This document shows, piece by piece, positions 35,429 through 44,653 of a DNA stretch of 64,000 nucleotides. Origin of the DNA: Achromobacter seleniivolatilans. GTDB lineage: Bacteria > Pseudomonadota > Gammaproteobacteria > Burkholderiales > Burkholderiaceae_B. Each line of letters opens with the position of its first letter. Position 1 is the stretch's first letter. The notes beneath the pieces were generated by a model that was not told where the DNA came from, ran no database searches, and worked only from the letters and a program-made list of their open reading frames with translations. The stretch spans positions 2,356,001 to 2,420,000 of the forward strand of contig NZ_CP132976.1 in the NCBI RefSeq assembly GCF_030864005.1, in the 5' to 3' direction. Made by a program: the position numbers and the translations under genes.

Positions 35429-36112
35429 ATGAACGCCATCACGCCCGACGCCCTGCAAGCACAGGCCCCTGACGCCACGCAAAGCGCAGTAGCAGCGCTG
35501 GAAGAGGACATCGTCTTCGGCCGCCTGCATCCGCGTGAACGCCTGACCGAAGACGAGCTGATGGCGCGCTTTTCCATGAAGCGCCACGCGGTGCGCCAGG
35601 TGCTGGCCGAGCTGGAATTGTTGGGTGTCGTGGAGAAAAAGCGCAACATCGGCGCCGTGGTCCGTACGTTTTCCGCGCGCGAAGTCATGGAACTGTATGC
35701 GTTGCGCGAAGTGCTGGAAGTCCACGCCGCCAGCCAGATTCCGCTACCCGTGCCCGAGGCCCGGTTGGCGGCCCTGGTGGCAGTACAGCGCGAGCACGAT
35801 GCCGCCGTGACCGACGGCGACGCGCGCCGCGTGTTCCGCAGCAATCAGCATTTCCACCGCGAGTTTTTCGGTTTGCTGGACAACGCGGTGCTGGGCCAAG
35901 CCATTGAGGAATACGCCCGGCGCACCCACCCGATCCGCTTCGGCACCCTGGTCGCTGCGGGCTACCGCGAACGTGCGCGCCAGGAACACTGGGCCATGAT
36001 CCACGCCTTGCGCGACGGCAACCGCGATGCGCTGATGACAGTGTGCCGGGATCATCTGCTGCCCTCGCGCGACGCCTATCTGGCGTCGGAGCAATCGCGC
36101 CTGCGCGCCTGA
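35429..36112 (+). CDS. GntR-family (FCD/FadR-type) transcriptional regulator
   Basis: The 227-residue protein has a winged helix (about residues 20-85) with VFGRLHPRERLTEDELMARFSMKRHAVRQVLAELELLGVV and KKRNIGAVVRTFS. A helical FCD effector domain follows with ALREVLEVHAA, NQHFHREFFGLLDN and the His-rich metal-type pocket pattern H-x-x-M-I-x-A near the end. It lies 24 bases after the dehydratase gene, so it is probably co-transcribed and acts as its repressor with a sugar acid as inducer. Confidence 0.92.
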   Translation: MNAITPDALQAQAPDATQSAVAALEEDIVFGRLHPRERLTEDELMARFSMKRHAVRQVLAELELLGVVEKKRNIGAVVRTFSAREVMELYALREVLEVHAASQIPLPVPEARLAALVAVQREHDAAVTDGDARRVFRSNQHFHREFFGLLDNAVLGQAIEEYARRTHPIRFGTLVAAGYRERARQEHWAMIHALRDGNRDALMTVCRDHLLPSRDAYLASEQSRLRA

Positions 36113-36153
36113 TCGCGGCCCTGCTGTCAACCGCGGGCGTCAACCAACGGGGC

Positions 36154-37062
36154 TTATCGCGCCTCGGCCGCCACGTACTCTCTTAACGTCTGCACCAGCG
36201 CCGAAGCCGCAGGCGACAGGCTGCGGTTGCGGGACGTGACCAGCCCAATCGACCGTTCCGCCACCGGCCCGACCAGCGGACGTTGCACGATGCCGGTTTG
36301 CGCCACCGCGCCAGCGGCGATTTCGGGTAATGCCGCCACGCCGAAGCCGCACTCGACCATGGCCACGATCGTGGTCAGGTGTTCGGCCTCGAACGCCGGA
36401 GTAAAGCGGATGCGGTTTTGCAGAAACGCCCATTCCGTGTATTGACGCACACTGCTGGGCTGCACCATCGACACGTGTGCTGCGCTGGCGGTGTCAGCCC
36501 AGCGCAACGGCCCCTGGGATTTGGCTAGCGGATGGGCCTCTGGGATCAGCAGCAGAAAGCTGTCGGACATCAGGGGCACATAGTGCAGATCGGCCTGCTG
36601 CGGATCGGCGGCAGTCAGGGCGAAATCCACCTCGCCCGCGCGCACCAGATCGAAAGCGGGGCCCGAGAGCGTATCGCGCACCTTCAGGGCAACCTGCGGA
36701 TGGTCTTGGCGATAGGCCATCAGCACACGCGGCAGCAACCGGGCAGCCAAAGATGGCAAAGCAGCCACGGACACCTGCCCCTGCTCGGCGCTGGTAATGC
36801 CGCTGACGGCAGCAATGGCGTCGCGAAAAGCTACTTGCAGGGTGGCAGCCTGCTGCATGAAGACCTCGCCCGCGGCCGTCAACCGCACGGTGCGCGTGGT
36901 GCGATCAAACAGACGCACGCCCAAAGCTTCCTCAATACGCTGGATCTGCGTGGACAACGCCGATTGCGAAAGGTGCAGCTGTCCGGCGGCCTGCCGGAAA
37001 TTCAGGGTACGGCCCAGCACCAGTGTGGTGTCGATGTCGCGCATGGAAAGATTGATCTGCAT
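36154..37062 (-). CDS. LysR-family transcriptional regulator
   Basis: This 302-residue protein opens MQINLSMRDIDTTLVLGRTLNFRQAAGQLHLSQSALSTQIQRIEEALGVRLFDRTTRTV, a typical LysR helix-turn-helix. The effector domain has GQVSVAALPSLAARLLPRVL and a GFGVAALPEIA block. It is divergent from the 3HCDH/BKACE pair across 121 bases containing TGATTCATCA-type dyads, and is their likely activator. It converges on the GntR gene with 41 bases between. Confidence 0.92.
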   Translation of the reverse strand: MQINLSMRDIDTTLVLGRTLNFRQAAGQLHLSQSALSTQIQRIEEALGVRLFDRTTRTVRLTAAGEVFMQQAATLQVAFRDAIAAVSGITSAEQGQVSVAALPSLAARLLPRVLMAYRQDHPQVALKVRDTLSGPAFDLVRAGEVDFALTAADPQQADLHYVPLMSDSFLLLIPEAHPLAKSQGPLRWADTASAAHVSMVQPSSVRQYTEWAFLQNRIRFTPAFEAEHLTTIVAMVECGFGVAALPEIAAGAVAQTGIVQRPLVGPVAERSIGLVTSRNRSLSPAASALVQTLREYVAAEAR

Positions 37063-37183
37063 GTCTCGCTGCCCGTCATTATTGATCTGTTTTAGCGATC
37101 ATTCTATCCAAAAAATCTGATTCATCAATCAAAGCAGCTTCTCTACACTCGCCCCCAACGTAGATCCAGAGTAGGAGCAAATC

Positions 37184-38146
37184 ATGCAAACAGACGCAAA
37201 AGTCCTGCCCAACCCGGGTGCGGCGCATGCAGTGGTGGTGGGTGGCGGCACGATGGGCGCCGATGTCGCGGTGGTGTTGACCCGCGCTGCCTGCCGCACG
37301 ACGATCATCGAATCGAACACCGAACGCGCAGCCGGCCTGCCCGCGCGCGTGGCGGAAAACCTGAAGACCATCGGCCGCGAAGCAAACGCCTCGTTGCTGG
37401 CTACCGCCGCCAGCCTGGACGACGTGGACTGGTCCACCGTTGACCTGGTGATCGAGTGCATTCCCGAACGCCTGGACATCAAGCAAGCGTTGTTCGCGGA
37501 CCTGGTGGCGCGTTCGCGCCCGGACGCCATTCTGGCCAGCAACAGTTCCAGCTTTCCCATCAGCGCCATCGGCGAAGGCCTGGAGACGCGCGGCCGCATG
37601 CTGGGCCTGCACTTCTTCATGCCCGCGCACCTGGTGCCGCTGGTTGAAGTGGTGCTGGGCGAAACCAGCGACAACGCTTGCGCAGATTCGCTCATCACCT
37701 TCATGCGCCGTTGCGGCAGCGTGCCGGTGAAGGTCAAGCAGGACCTGCCGGGATTCTTGGCGAACCGCTTGCAGCACGCGCTGTCGCGCGAAGCTTTCGA
37801 TCTGATCGACCGCGGCATCGCGTCGCCGGAAGATGTGGACGCGGCGGTGCGTTTTGGTTTTGGCTTTCGCTTTCTGGCGGCGGGACCGGTCATGCAGCGC
37901 GACCATGCGGGCATCGATGTCCATGCCGCCGCAGGCGCCACCATGTATCCCACGTTCTGCAACTCGGACACCCCTGCGCGTTGTCTGACCGAACGCGCTG
38001 CTGACGGCCGCTACGGCATGAAGGCGGGCGAAGGCTTCTACGCCTGGACCCCGGAAACAATCGCCGCCGAGCGTGCCCGCTACGACCGCTTGCTGCGTGC
38101 GGGCCTGGATCTGATCAGCCCTGAACTGCCGGAGATCCAGCCTTGA
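37184..38146 (+). CDS. 3-hydroxyacyl-CoA dehydrogenase-family NAD-dependent dehydrogenase
   Basis: The protein has 320 residues. The Rossmann motif GGGTMG is near residue 20. IECIPERLDIKQALFADL and SNSSSFPISAIG near residue 123 are family blocks. The catalytic His lies in GLHFFMPAHLVPLVEVV; most family members have Asn-Pro where this has Met-Pro. The C-terminal helical domain ends in GRYGMKAGEGFYAW. The short length and single domain fit enzymes that oxidise free hydroxy acids, such as L-carnitine or L-gulonate dehydrogenase, rather than beta-oxidation enzymes. Its stop overlaps the BKACE start (4 bases), so the product is probably a beta-keto acid passed to that enzyme. Confidence 0.88.
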   Translation: MQTDAKVLPNPGAAHAVVVGGGTMGADVAVVLTRAACRTTIIESNTERAAGLPARVAENLKTIGREANASLLATAASLDDVDWSTVDLVIECIPERLDIKQALFADLVARSRPDAILASNSSSFPISAIGEGLETRGRMLGLHFFMPAHLVPLVEVVLGETSDNACADSLITFMRRCGSVPVKVKQDLPGFLANRLQHALSREAFDLIDRGIASPEDVDAAVRFGFGFRFLAAGPVMQRDHAGIDVHAAAGATMYPTFCNSDTPARCLTERAADGRYGMKAGEGFYAWTPETIAAERARYDRLLRAGLDLISPELPEIQP

Positions 38147-38997
38147 ACGCTACCGTCCTGCCGCGCGCCGCGCTGGCCGACTCCCCCGTCATCATTACCG
38201 TGGCGCCCAACGGCGCCTATAAAAAGACGGCCGACCATCCGGCCGTGCCGCTGACCGCCGACGCCTTGGCGCAGGAAGCGCGCGCCTGCCTGGATGCTGG
38301 CGTCGCCATGATGCATATGCATGTGCGCAAGCCCGACGGCAGCCACTTGCTGGACGCGCATGCCTACCGCGAAGCCCTGGCTGCCGTGCACCGCGCCGTG
38401 GGACGCGAACTGCTGGTGCAGGTGACAAGTGAAGCCGCTGGCGTCTACACGGCTGCCGAGCAAATCGCCCTGGTGCGCGAATTGCAGCCGGAAGCAGTGT
38501 CTATCGGTTTGCGTGAAATCGCCGTGCCCGACATTCCCGAAGCAGAGCTGGCCGCCTTTCTGGCCTGGCTGGCTGAACGCCGGATCATGACGCAGATCAT
38601 TCTGTATGACGAGGGCGACGTGCGGCGCTGGCTGTCTTTGCGCGCACGCGGCTTGGTGCCGCCGGGCGCGTGGTCGGTGCTGTTCGTGCTGGGCCGCTAC
38701 AGCGCGGGCCAGACCTCGTCGGCCTATGACCTGCTGCCCTTCCTGGCGGCCTACGATCATTCCTTGCCCTGGGCCATCTGCGCCTTTGGTCCCGAGGAGA
38801 ACGCTTGCGTCACTACCGCAGCGGCTTTTGGGGGCCATATGCGCGTGGGTTTTGAAAACAACCTGAAGTTGCGCGACGGCAGCATCGCGCCGGGCAATGC
38901 CGCGCTGGTGCTGCAAGCAGCGGAGGGCGCACGGGCGCTGGGCCGGCCGTTGGCTAACGCGGCGGATGCGCGCCGTATTTACGGGGCCATCGCCTGA
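38143..38997 (+). CDS. Beta-keto acid cleavage enzyme (BKACE, DUF849 family)
   Basis: The 284-residue protein carries the family's Zn-binding pair His58 and His60 in MMHMHVRKPDG. APNGAYKKTADHPAVP is the usual N-terminal strand, QVTSEAAGVY a core block, and FGPEENACVTTAAAFGGHMRVGFENN the conserved closing region. BKACE enzymes condense a beta-keto acid with acetyl-CoA and split it into acetoacetate and a new CoA ester. Members act on 3-keto-5-aminohexanoate, dehydrocarnitine, or 2-deoxy-3-keto-ribonate. Coupling to a hydroxy-acid dehydrogenase (4-base overlap) fits a two-step oxidation and cleavage of a 3-hydroxy acid. Confidence 0.9.
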   Translation: MNATVLPRAALADSPVIITVAPNGAYKKTADHPAVPLTADALAQEARACLDAGVAMMHMHVRKPDGSHLLDAHAYREALAAVHRAVGRELLVQVTSEAAGVYTAAEQIALVRELQPEAVSIGLREIAVPDIPEAELAAFLAWLAERRIMTQIILYDEGDVRRWLSLRARGLVPPGAWSVLFVLGRYSAGQTSSAYDLLPFLAAYDHSLPWAICAFGPEENACVTTAAAFGGHMRVGFENNLKLRDGSIAPGNAALVLQAAEGARALGRPLANAADARRIYGAIA

Positions 38998-39005
38998 TAC
39001 TGACG

Positions 39006-39027
39006 CGCGCAGCGAGCTCGCTGCGCG
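39006..39027. repeat. 22-base perfect palindrome
   Basis: The sequence CGCGCAGCGAG is followed directly by its exact reverse complement, starting 9 bases after the BKACE stop. As RNA it would form a very stable hairpin. No T-run follows, and a second hairpin lies 13 bases downstream, so it may protect the transcript end or add to termination. Confidence 0.7.
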
Positions 39028-39040
39028 TGGGCAGCACCGA

Positions 39041-39083
39041 TGCCAGACGACTTACCTGCAACCGTCAGGAAAAGCGTCTGGCA
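39041..39083 (+). terminator. Branched hairpin, probable terminator after BKACE gene
   Basis: TGCCAGACG (39041-39049) pairs with CGTCTGGCA (39075-39083). Inside it CCTG and CAGG form a smaller hairpin. The tail TCTTTATATATA is U-rich. It separates the hydroxy-acid genes from the nap operon promoter region, which must fit in the next 130 bases. Confidence 0.65.
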
Positions 39084-39213
39084 TCTTTATATATAGCGCT
39101 TTCCCGCTCCGTTTACGCTGTGCCGCAACATTGACGCGGTTGTAAACCATCTGCTAAAAACTTCGACATCCGCACGTTAAAGCAATACCCCAACCGTCGT
39201 AGTGAGGTGGTGT

Positions 39214-39372
39214 GTGCAAAACGAGTCTGATGGCTACAGCAAGCCTCAGGAGCTTCGAAGCTTCTTGTTCCTGACGGCTGTCATGGCCCCCGTCCTCACG
39301 GTGGTCATCGTGGCGGGTTACGGTTTCATCGTCTGGGCTTATCAACTGATCGCCGGCCCCCCGGGCAGTTGA
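39214..39372 (+). CDS. napE: NapE, small membrane protein of periplasmic nitrate reductase operon
   Basis: This 52-residue frame begins at GTG 39214 with GAGG 6 bases upstream. It reads as a short cytoplasmic N-terminus, the conserved ELRSFLFLTAV block, one membrane helix rich in Val/Ile and the end FIVWAYQLIAGPPG, which is the NapE signature. Its role is not established; NapE co-occurs with napDABC in many Proteobacteria. The TGA stop shares its A with the first napD ATG, so translation is coupled. Confidence 0.92.
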   Translation: MQNESDGYSKPQELRSFLFLTAVMAPVLTVVIVAGYGFIVWAYQLIAGPPGS

Positions 39373-39713
39373 TGCGACGCGACGGAACCCCTTCTATGTC
39401 CGCGCTCCCCACTTCCGCGCCGCCCATTGCGGCGCCCGAGCTGCACATCGCCAGCATGGTCGTGCACGCGCTGCCGCGCCGCCTGCCTGACGTCCGCATC
39501 GCCATTCTGGCAATCGCGGGCTCGGAAATCCATGGCGCTTCCGACACCGGCAAATTGGTGGTCACCCTGGAAGCGCCCTCCACCGACGACATGATGGCCC
39601 GGATCTCCGAGATCCAGCGCCTGGATGGCGTGCTGGCGTCTGCACTGGTCTACCAGCATGCCGACACACTGGCCGCGATGAACGAGGAGATTGACGATGG
39701 CCATGGCTCGTAG
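39372..39713 (+). CDS. napD: NapD, NapA-specific Tat proofreading chaperone
   Basis: The protein has up to 113 residues. The core [31 protein letters not shown] with GKLVVTLEA and a MNEEID end is the ferredoxin-like NapD fold. NapD binds the NapA Tat signal in the cytoplasm and holds back export until the cofactor is inserted. The start is ATG 39372, overlapping the napE stop, or ATG 39396, which would drop a poorly conserved eight-residue extension. Its last 17 bases overlap napA. Confidence 0.92.
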   Translation: MRRDGTPSMSALPTSAPPIAAPELHIASMVVHALPRRLPDVRIAILAIAGSEIHGASDTGKLVVTLEAPSTDDMMARISEIQRLDGVLASALVYQHADTLAAMNEEIDDGHGS

Positions 39714-42192
39714 AGACTTCATCAAGCAATCCGCTGCCGCTGCCGCTGCCACCGTGGCCGGCATACCCATCGTGGGCTACACGCAGAACATCGTGACGGA
39801 ATCCGAGGCCGCCAAGCTGAAATGGTCCAAGGCGCCCTGTAGGTTCTGCGGGACCGGCTGCGGCGTGAACGTCGCGGTAAAAGACAACCAGGTCGTGGCC
39901 ACGCACGGCGATTTCAATGCCGAGGTCAACAAGGGCCTGAACTGCGTCAAAGGCTATTTCTTATCCAAGATCATGTATGGCAATGACCGGCTGACGACGC
40001 CGCTCTTGCGCATGAAAGACGGCAAATACGCCAAAGACGGTGAGTTCGAGCCGGTGTCCTGGGACCAGGCGTTTGACGTCATGGCCGAACAATTCAAGCG
40101 CGTTCTGAAAGACAAGGGCCCCACCGCCGTCGGCATGTTCGGATCGGGCCAATGGACCATCTGGGAAGGTTACGCCGCGCTCAAGCTGATGAAGGCGGGT
40201 TTCCGGTCAAATAATCTGGACCCGAACGCGCGGCACTGCATGGCGTCTGCGGCCGTGGGCTTCATGCGCACCTTTGGCGCCGACGAGCCCATGGGCTGTT
40301 ATGACGACATTGAGAACGCCGACGCCTTCGTGCTGTGGGGTTCGAACATGGCCGAAATGCACCCCATCTTGTGGACCCGCGTCACTGACCGGCGTCTGTC
40401 TGCGCCCAAGACCAAGGTCGCGGTGCTGTCCACGTTTGAACACCGCTCGTACGAACTGGCCGATCTGACGCTCACCTTCACCCCGCAGACGGACCTGGCG
40501 ATTCTTAACTACATTGCCAACTACATCATCCAGACCAAACGCGTGAATCGCGATTTTGTCGATAAGCACACGATCTTTCACGAAGGCAATACCGACATCG
40601 GTTATGGCCTGCGCCCCGACCATCCCTTGCAAAAGGCTGCCAAGAACGCCGACAAGGCGGGCGGCTCCAAACCCATCACGTACGACGAGTTTGCCAAATT
40701 CGTCTCGACCTATGATTTGGAATACACGTCCAAGCTGACTGGCGTGCCGCAGAAACAGCTCAAGGACCTGGCCGAGCTTTACGCCGACCCCAAGATACGC
40801 GTGACCTCGTTCTGGACCATGGGTTTCAACCAGCACACTCGCGGTGTGTGGGCCAACAACATGGTCTACAACATCCATTTGCTGACGGGAAAGATTTCGA
40901 CTCCGGGCAACAGCCCCTTCTCGTTGACCGGCCAGCCGTCCGCCTGTGGCACCGCCCGCGAAGTGGGCACGTTTTCACACCGCTTGCCTGCCGATCTGGT
41001 CGTCACCAACCCCAAGCACCGCGCCCATGCGGAAGAGATCTGGCAACTGCCTGACGGCACCATCCCCGACAAGGTGGGCGCGCACGCGGTGTTGCAGAAC
41101 CGCATGCTGAAAGATGGCCAGATCAATGCGTATTGGGTCATGGTCAACAACAATATGCAGGCCGCCGCCAACCTGATGAATGAAGGTTTGCCCGGCTACC
41201 GCAATCCGGCCAACTTCATTGTCGTGTCGGACGCCTACCCGACGGTCACCACCATTTCGGCCGACCTGATCTTGCCCGCGGCGATGTGGGTAGAAAAAGA
41301 AGGCGCTTATGGCAATGCGGAACGGCGCACGCAGTTCTGGCATCAATTGGTGAATGCGCCGGGCGATGCGCGGTCCGATCTGTGGCAGTTGATGGAATTT
41401 TCCAAGCGCTTCAAGGTGGAAGAAGTCTGGCCCGCCGATCTGCTGGCCAAAAAGCCGGAGTACCGCGGCAAGACGCTCTTCGACATCCTGTTCGCCAATG
41501 GCCAGGTGAACAAATTCCCCAACAGCGAGCTGGATGCGGAATACGAAAACCAGGAAGCCAAGGCATTTGGCTTTTACGCGCAAAAGGGATTGTTCGAGGA
41601 ATACGCTACCTTCGGGCGCGGCCACGGTCATGACCTGGCGCCGTTTGACACCTATCACCAGGCACGCGGACTGCGCTGGCCCGTCGTCAATGGCAAAGAA
41701 ACATTGTGGCGCTATCGCGAAGGCAGCGATCCCTACGTGAAACCCGGGAGCGGTTTTGATTTCTACGGCAACCCAGACGGCCGCGCCATCATTTACGCCC
41801 TGCCCTACGAGCCGCCTCCAGAGTCGCCCGACAAGGAATACCCGTTCTGGCTGTCGACGGGCCGCGTGCTGGAACATTGGCATTCGGGGTCAATGACGCG
41901 CCGCGTGCCCGAGCTGTACCGCGCGTTTCCCAATGCCGTCTGTTTCATGCATCCCGATGATGCGCAGTCGATGGGGCTGCGCCGTGGCGTCGAGGTGGAA
42001 ATCATCTCGCGCCGAGGCAAGATGCGGACCCGGCTGGAAACACGCGGGCGCGACAAGCCGCCGCGAGGCCTGGTTTTTGTGCCTTGGTTCGACGCCGGCC
42101 AGCTCATCAACAAAGTCACGCTGGATGCCACTGACCCGATCTCGTTCCAGACCGACTTCAAAAAGTGCGCGGTCAAGATCGTCAAGGTCTGA
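39697..42192 (+). CDS. napA: NapA, periplasmic nitrate reductase catalytic subunit
   Basis: This 831-residue protein has a Tat signal (ARRDFIKQ at residues 4-11). The [4Fe-4S] ligands are Cys48, Cys51, Cys55 and Cys83 (CRFCGTGC through LNCVKG), and the expected Mo ligand is Cys181 in ARHCMASAA. Blocks such as [41 protein letters not shown] and the closing [14 protein letters not shown] identify NapA clearly. It reduces nitrate to nitrite in the periplasm with a bis-MGD cofactor and receives electrons from NapB. GAGGAG lies 7 bases before ATG 39697. Confidence 0.98.
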   Translation: MAMARRDFIKQSAAAAAATVAGIPIVGYTQNIVTESEAAKLKWSKAPCRFCGTGCGVNVAVKDNQVVATHGDFNAEVNKGLNCVKGYFLSKIMYGNDRLTTPLLRMKDGKYAKDGEFEPVSWDQAFDVMAEQFKRVLKDKGPTAVGMFGSGQWTIWEGYAALKLMKAGFRSNNLDPNARHCMASAAVGFMRTFGADEPMGCYDDIENADAFVLWGSNMAEMHPILWTRVTDRRLSAPKTKVAVLSTFEHRSYELADLTLTFTPQTDLAILNYIANYIIQTKRVNRDFVDKHTIFHEGNTDIGYGLRPDHPLQKAAKNADKAGGSKPITYDEFAKFVSTYDLEYTSKLTGVPQKQLKDLAELYADPKIRVTSFWTMGFNQHTRGVWANNMVYNIHLLTGKISTPGNSPFSLTGQPSACGTAREVGTFSHRLPADLVVTNPKHRAHAEEIWQLPDGTIPDKVGAHAVLQNRMLKDGQINAYWVMVNNNMQAAANLMNEGLPGYRNPANFIVVSDAYPTVTTISADLILPAAMWVEKEGAYGNAERRTQFWHQLVNAPGDARSDLWQLMEFSKRFKVEEVWPADLLAKKPEYRGKTLFDILFANGQVNKFPNSELDAEYENQEAKAFGFYAQKGLFEEYATFGRGHGHDLAPFDTYHQARGLRWPVVNGKETLWRYREGSDPYVKPGSGFDFYGNPDGRAIIYALPYEPPPESPDKEYPFWLSTGRVLEHWHSGSMTRRVPELYRAFPNAVCFMHPDDAQSMGLRRGVEVEIISRRGKMRTRLETRGRDKPPRGLVFVPWFDAGQLINKVTLDATDPISFQTDFKKCAVKIVKV

Positions 42193-42212
42193 ACGGCGCC
42201 TGGGAGACAGCC

Positions 42213-42689
42213 ATGAAGCTACGCGTCACCGTTATCGCGATGGGCATTCTGCTGAGTTCGGCCGCCTGGGCGGCCCCGCCGCTGGAGGTCGAAGACCCCA
42301 TGCGCGGCCCCACGCCGATCGCCGAAGAGACCAACCCGCCGCTGATCAGCCCGATTGAAAACAAGGACATCAAGCGGATGCGCACCTATTCCATGCAGCC
42401 GCCCACCATTCCCCACAAGATCGACGGCTATCAGATCGACAAAAACTACAACCGCTGCCTGGCCTGTCATGCACGGGTGAAAACGGAAGAGACTCAGGCG
42501 CCCCCCCTGAGCGTCACGCACTACATGGACCGCGACAGCAACGTGCTGGCCGAGGTATCACCACGGCGGTATTTCTGTGTGCAATGTCACGTGCCGCAGG
42601 CCGAAGCCAAGCCGCTGGTATCGAACACCTATGAGGACATTGACGTGATCCTCAAGCGCCTGACGGCGCCGGCCACCGGCAAGAAGTAA
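42213..42689 (+). CDS. napB: NapB, diheme cytochrome c subunit of periplasmic nitrate reductase
   Basis: The 158-residue protein has a signal peptide (cut near AWAAPP, residue 21) and two heme-binding sites, CLACH at 82-86 and CVQCH at 122-126. [16 protein letters not shown] and the [16 protein letters not shown] end are specific NapB blocks. It relays electrons from NapC to NapA in the periplasm. GGGAG lies upstream of the ATG, and napA ends 20 bases before it. Its hemes would be attached by the Ccm system encoded downstream in the same run. Confidence 0.97.
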   Translation: MKLRVTVIAMGILLSSAAWAAPPLEVEDPMRGPTPIAEETNPPLISPIENKDIKRMRTYSMQPPTIPHKIDGYQIDKNYNRCLACHARVKTEETQAPPLSVTHYMDRDSNVLAEVSPRRYFCVQCHVPQAEAKPLVSNTYEDIDVILKRLTAPATGKK

Positions 42690-42705
42690 GGGACAAGAGG
42701 CCGCC

Positions 42706-43344
42706 ATGTTCAAGCTCCTCAAGCGCTACTGGAACATCATCCGCCGCCCCAGCGTGCATTTCAGCCTGGGCTTTCTGACGATAGGCGGTTTCATCGGCGG
42801 CATCCTGTTCTGGGGCGCCTTTAACACCGCAATGGAACTGACCAACACGGAAAAATTCTGCACCGGTTGCCACGAAATGCGCGACAACGTCTACGCGGAA
42901 TTAAAGGGCACCATCCACTTCACCAACCGGTCCGGCGTGCGCGCGCTGTGCTCGGACTGCCACGTGCCCCACAACTGGACGGACAAGATCGCCCGCAAGA
43001 TGCAGGCTTCCAAGGAAGTCTGGGGCAAGATTTTCGGCACTATCGACACCCGTGAGAAGTTCGTGGACAAGCGGCTGGAGCTGGCCCAGCACGAATGGGC
43101 GCGCTTCAAAGCCAATGATTCGCTGGAATGCCGCAACTGCCACAACTACGAATACATGGACTTCACGCGCCAAAGCATCCGCGCGCAGAACATGCATTCC
43201 ACCTATCTGGCGGACAAGACCAAGACCTGTATCGATTGCCACAAGGGCATCGCGCACACCCTGCCCCACATTCCGCCTGGTCAGACTTCGAACGCGGCGC
43301 CGCCAGCCGGAGCGTCCAAAGAGGTCGCGAATGCGGCCCGCTGA
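42706..43344 (+). CDS. napC: NapC, membrane-anchored tetraheme quinol dehydrogenase
   Basis: The protein has 212 residues. One N-terminal membrane helix (about residues 19-40) anchors it. Four heme sites follow at 52-56 (CTGCH), 82-86 (CSDCH), 142-146 (CRNCH) and 175-179 (CIDCH). This is the NapC/NirT family pattern. It oxidises membrane quinol and passes electrons to NapB. Its 3' end overlaps the first possible ccmA start by 14 bases, directly linking nitrate reductase genes to the cytochrome maturation genes. Confidence 0.97.
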   Translation: MFKLLKRYWNIIRRPSVHFSLGFLTIGGFIGGILFWGAFNTAMELTNTEKFCTGCHEMRDNVYAELKGTIHFTNRSGVRALCSDCHVPHNWTDKIARKMQASKEVWGKIFGTIDTREKFVDKRLELAQHEWARFKANDSLECRNCHNYEYMDFTRQSIRAQNMHSTYLADKTKTCIDCHKGIAHTLPHIPPGQTSNAAPPAGASKEVANAAR

Positions 43345-44014
43345 CGCGCCGCCCCCCATGCTCTGCGCCCGCGAGCTGCGCAGCCGGCGCGGCGGGCCTG
43401 AAGGCCTGGGGCCGGTCGATTTCGATTTGCACGCGGGGCAACTGCTGCATGTTCAGGGCGCCAATGGCAGCGGCAAGACCAGCCTGTTGCGCATGTTGGC
43501 CGGCCTGCTGCGGCCGCTGGGCGGCATGGTGCAATGGCAAGGCCGCGACATTCGCCGCGACCCTTCTGCTTATTTTTCGCGCTCGGCCTTCCTGGGACAC
43601 GCCAACGGCCTTTGCGCTGAATTAAGCGCGCTTGAAAACTTGCGCTACGCCCTGCACGTGTCGGGCACACCACAGGACGATGACGCCATCGCAGCCACGC
43701 TGCGCGCCTGGCGTCTGGGCGCATGTCTGAATACGCCCGCCGCCCGCCTGTCGCAAGGCCAAGGACGCCGGCTGGCGCTGGCCTCCGTCGTGCTGGGCGC
43801 CAAGCCATTGTGGCTGCTAGACGAACCCGATGCTGGCCTGGACGCCAACAGCCTGGACCAATTACGCATGACACTTGACGCCCATCTGGCCAACGGCGGC
43901 GCAGCCGTGGTCGCGTCGCATCGCACACCTGGCACTGCCGCCGCGTGCACCCAAACTCTGAATATGGATGACTACGCGGATGCTGGCTACGCTGTCTCAG
44001 TTGGTGTTGCGTGA
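43331..44014 (+). CDS. ccmA: CcmA, ATPase of the heme exporter CcmABCD
   Basis: This 227-residue ABC ATPase has Walker [10 protein letters not shown] near residue 44, signature [13 protein letters not shown] and Walker [13 protein letters not shown]. The small size and the [25 protein letters not shown] block fit CcmA. With CcmB it uses ATP to release heme-loaded CcmE from CcmC/D. The start may be ATG 43331 (14-base overlap with napC) or ATG 43358. It overlaps ccmB by 47 bases, an unusually long overlap within the run. Confidence 0.94.
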   Translation: MRPADAPPPMLCARELRSRRGGPEGLGPVDFDLHAGQLLHVQGANGSGKTSLLRMLAGLLRPLGGMVQWQGRDIRRDPSAYFSRSAFLGHANGLCAELSALENLRYALHVSGTPQDDDAIAATLRAWRLGACLNTPAARLSQGQGRRLALASVVLGAKPLWLLDEPDAGLDANSLDQLRMTLDAHLANGGAAVVASHRTPGTAAACTQTLNMDDYADAGYAVSVGVA

Positions 44015-44645
44015 CATCCGGCTCGCCTGGAGGCGGCCAGCGGACACTCTAGGCGCCACTCTGTTTTTTATCGTTGCGGGCAGCTTGTTCCCGCTGGCGG
44101 TTGGCCCCGATCCCGCGCTGTTGCTAGCTATCGGGCCGGGCGTGCTGTGGGTATGCGCGCTGCTGGGCATTCTGCTGAGCCTGCACCGTCCATTTGCCCA
44201 GGACTATGACAACGGCGCGCTGGAGCAATTGCTGGTGTCGCCGCATCCCCTGCCGCTGCTGGTAGGCGTGAAGCTGGCGGCGCATTGGTTCAGCAGTTGC
44301 TTGCCACTGATCATTGCCAGCCCGGTGCTGGCGTTGCAGTTCGGCCTGCCGGTCGAAGCCATCGGCATTCTGGTCCTGTCATTGCTGCTGGGCACCCCCA
44401 CGCTGGCCCTGGTCGGCGGACTGGGCGCGGCGCTGACCTTGGGCCTGCGAGGCGGCGCGCTGCTGCCGCTGCTGGTACTGCCGCTCTATGTGCCTGTGCT
44501 GATCTTTGGCTCGGGCGCCGTGTCGGCCAGCCACTCGGGCTTGGGCGCAGGCCCCCAGCTGTCGCTATTGGGCGCCTGCCTGTGCCTGGCGATTCTGCTG
44601 TGCCCTTGGAGCGCGTCCGCCGCGCTGCGCGTGGCGCTGGACTGA
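43968..44645 (+). CDS. ccmB: CcmB, membrane subunit of heme exporter
   Basis: The 225-residue protein has six hydrophobic segments. It opens [23 protein letters not shown] and contains GVLWVCALLGILLSLHRPFAQDYDNGALEQLL, the conserved CcmB loop, then FGLPVEAI and GTPTLALVGGLGAALT. It partners CcmA in the inner membrane. ATG 43968 or ATG 43980 can serve as start, both inside the end of ccmA. Confidence 0.95.
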   Translation: MTTRMLATLSQLVLRDIRLAWRRPADTLGATLFFIVAGSLFPLAVGPDPALLLAIGPGVLWVCALLGILLSLHRPFAQDYDNGALEQLLVSPHPLPLLVGVKLAAHWFSSCLPLIIASPVLALQFGLPVEAIGILVLSLLLGTPTLALVGGLGAALTLGLRGGALLPLLVLPLYVPVLIFGSGAVSASHSGLGAGPQLSLLGACLCLAILLCPWSASAALRVALD

Positions 44646-44653
44646 GAGGCCCC

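Noticed and set aside
39131..39144. TTGAC-GCGG-TTGTA upstream of napE as an FNR box
   Set aside because: Only the left half fits the consensus; the right half has too many mismatches to call a site.
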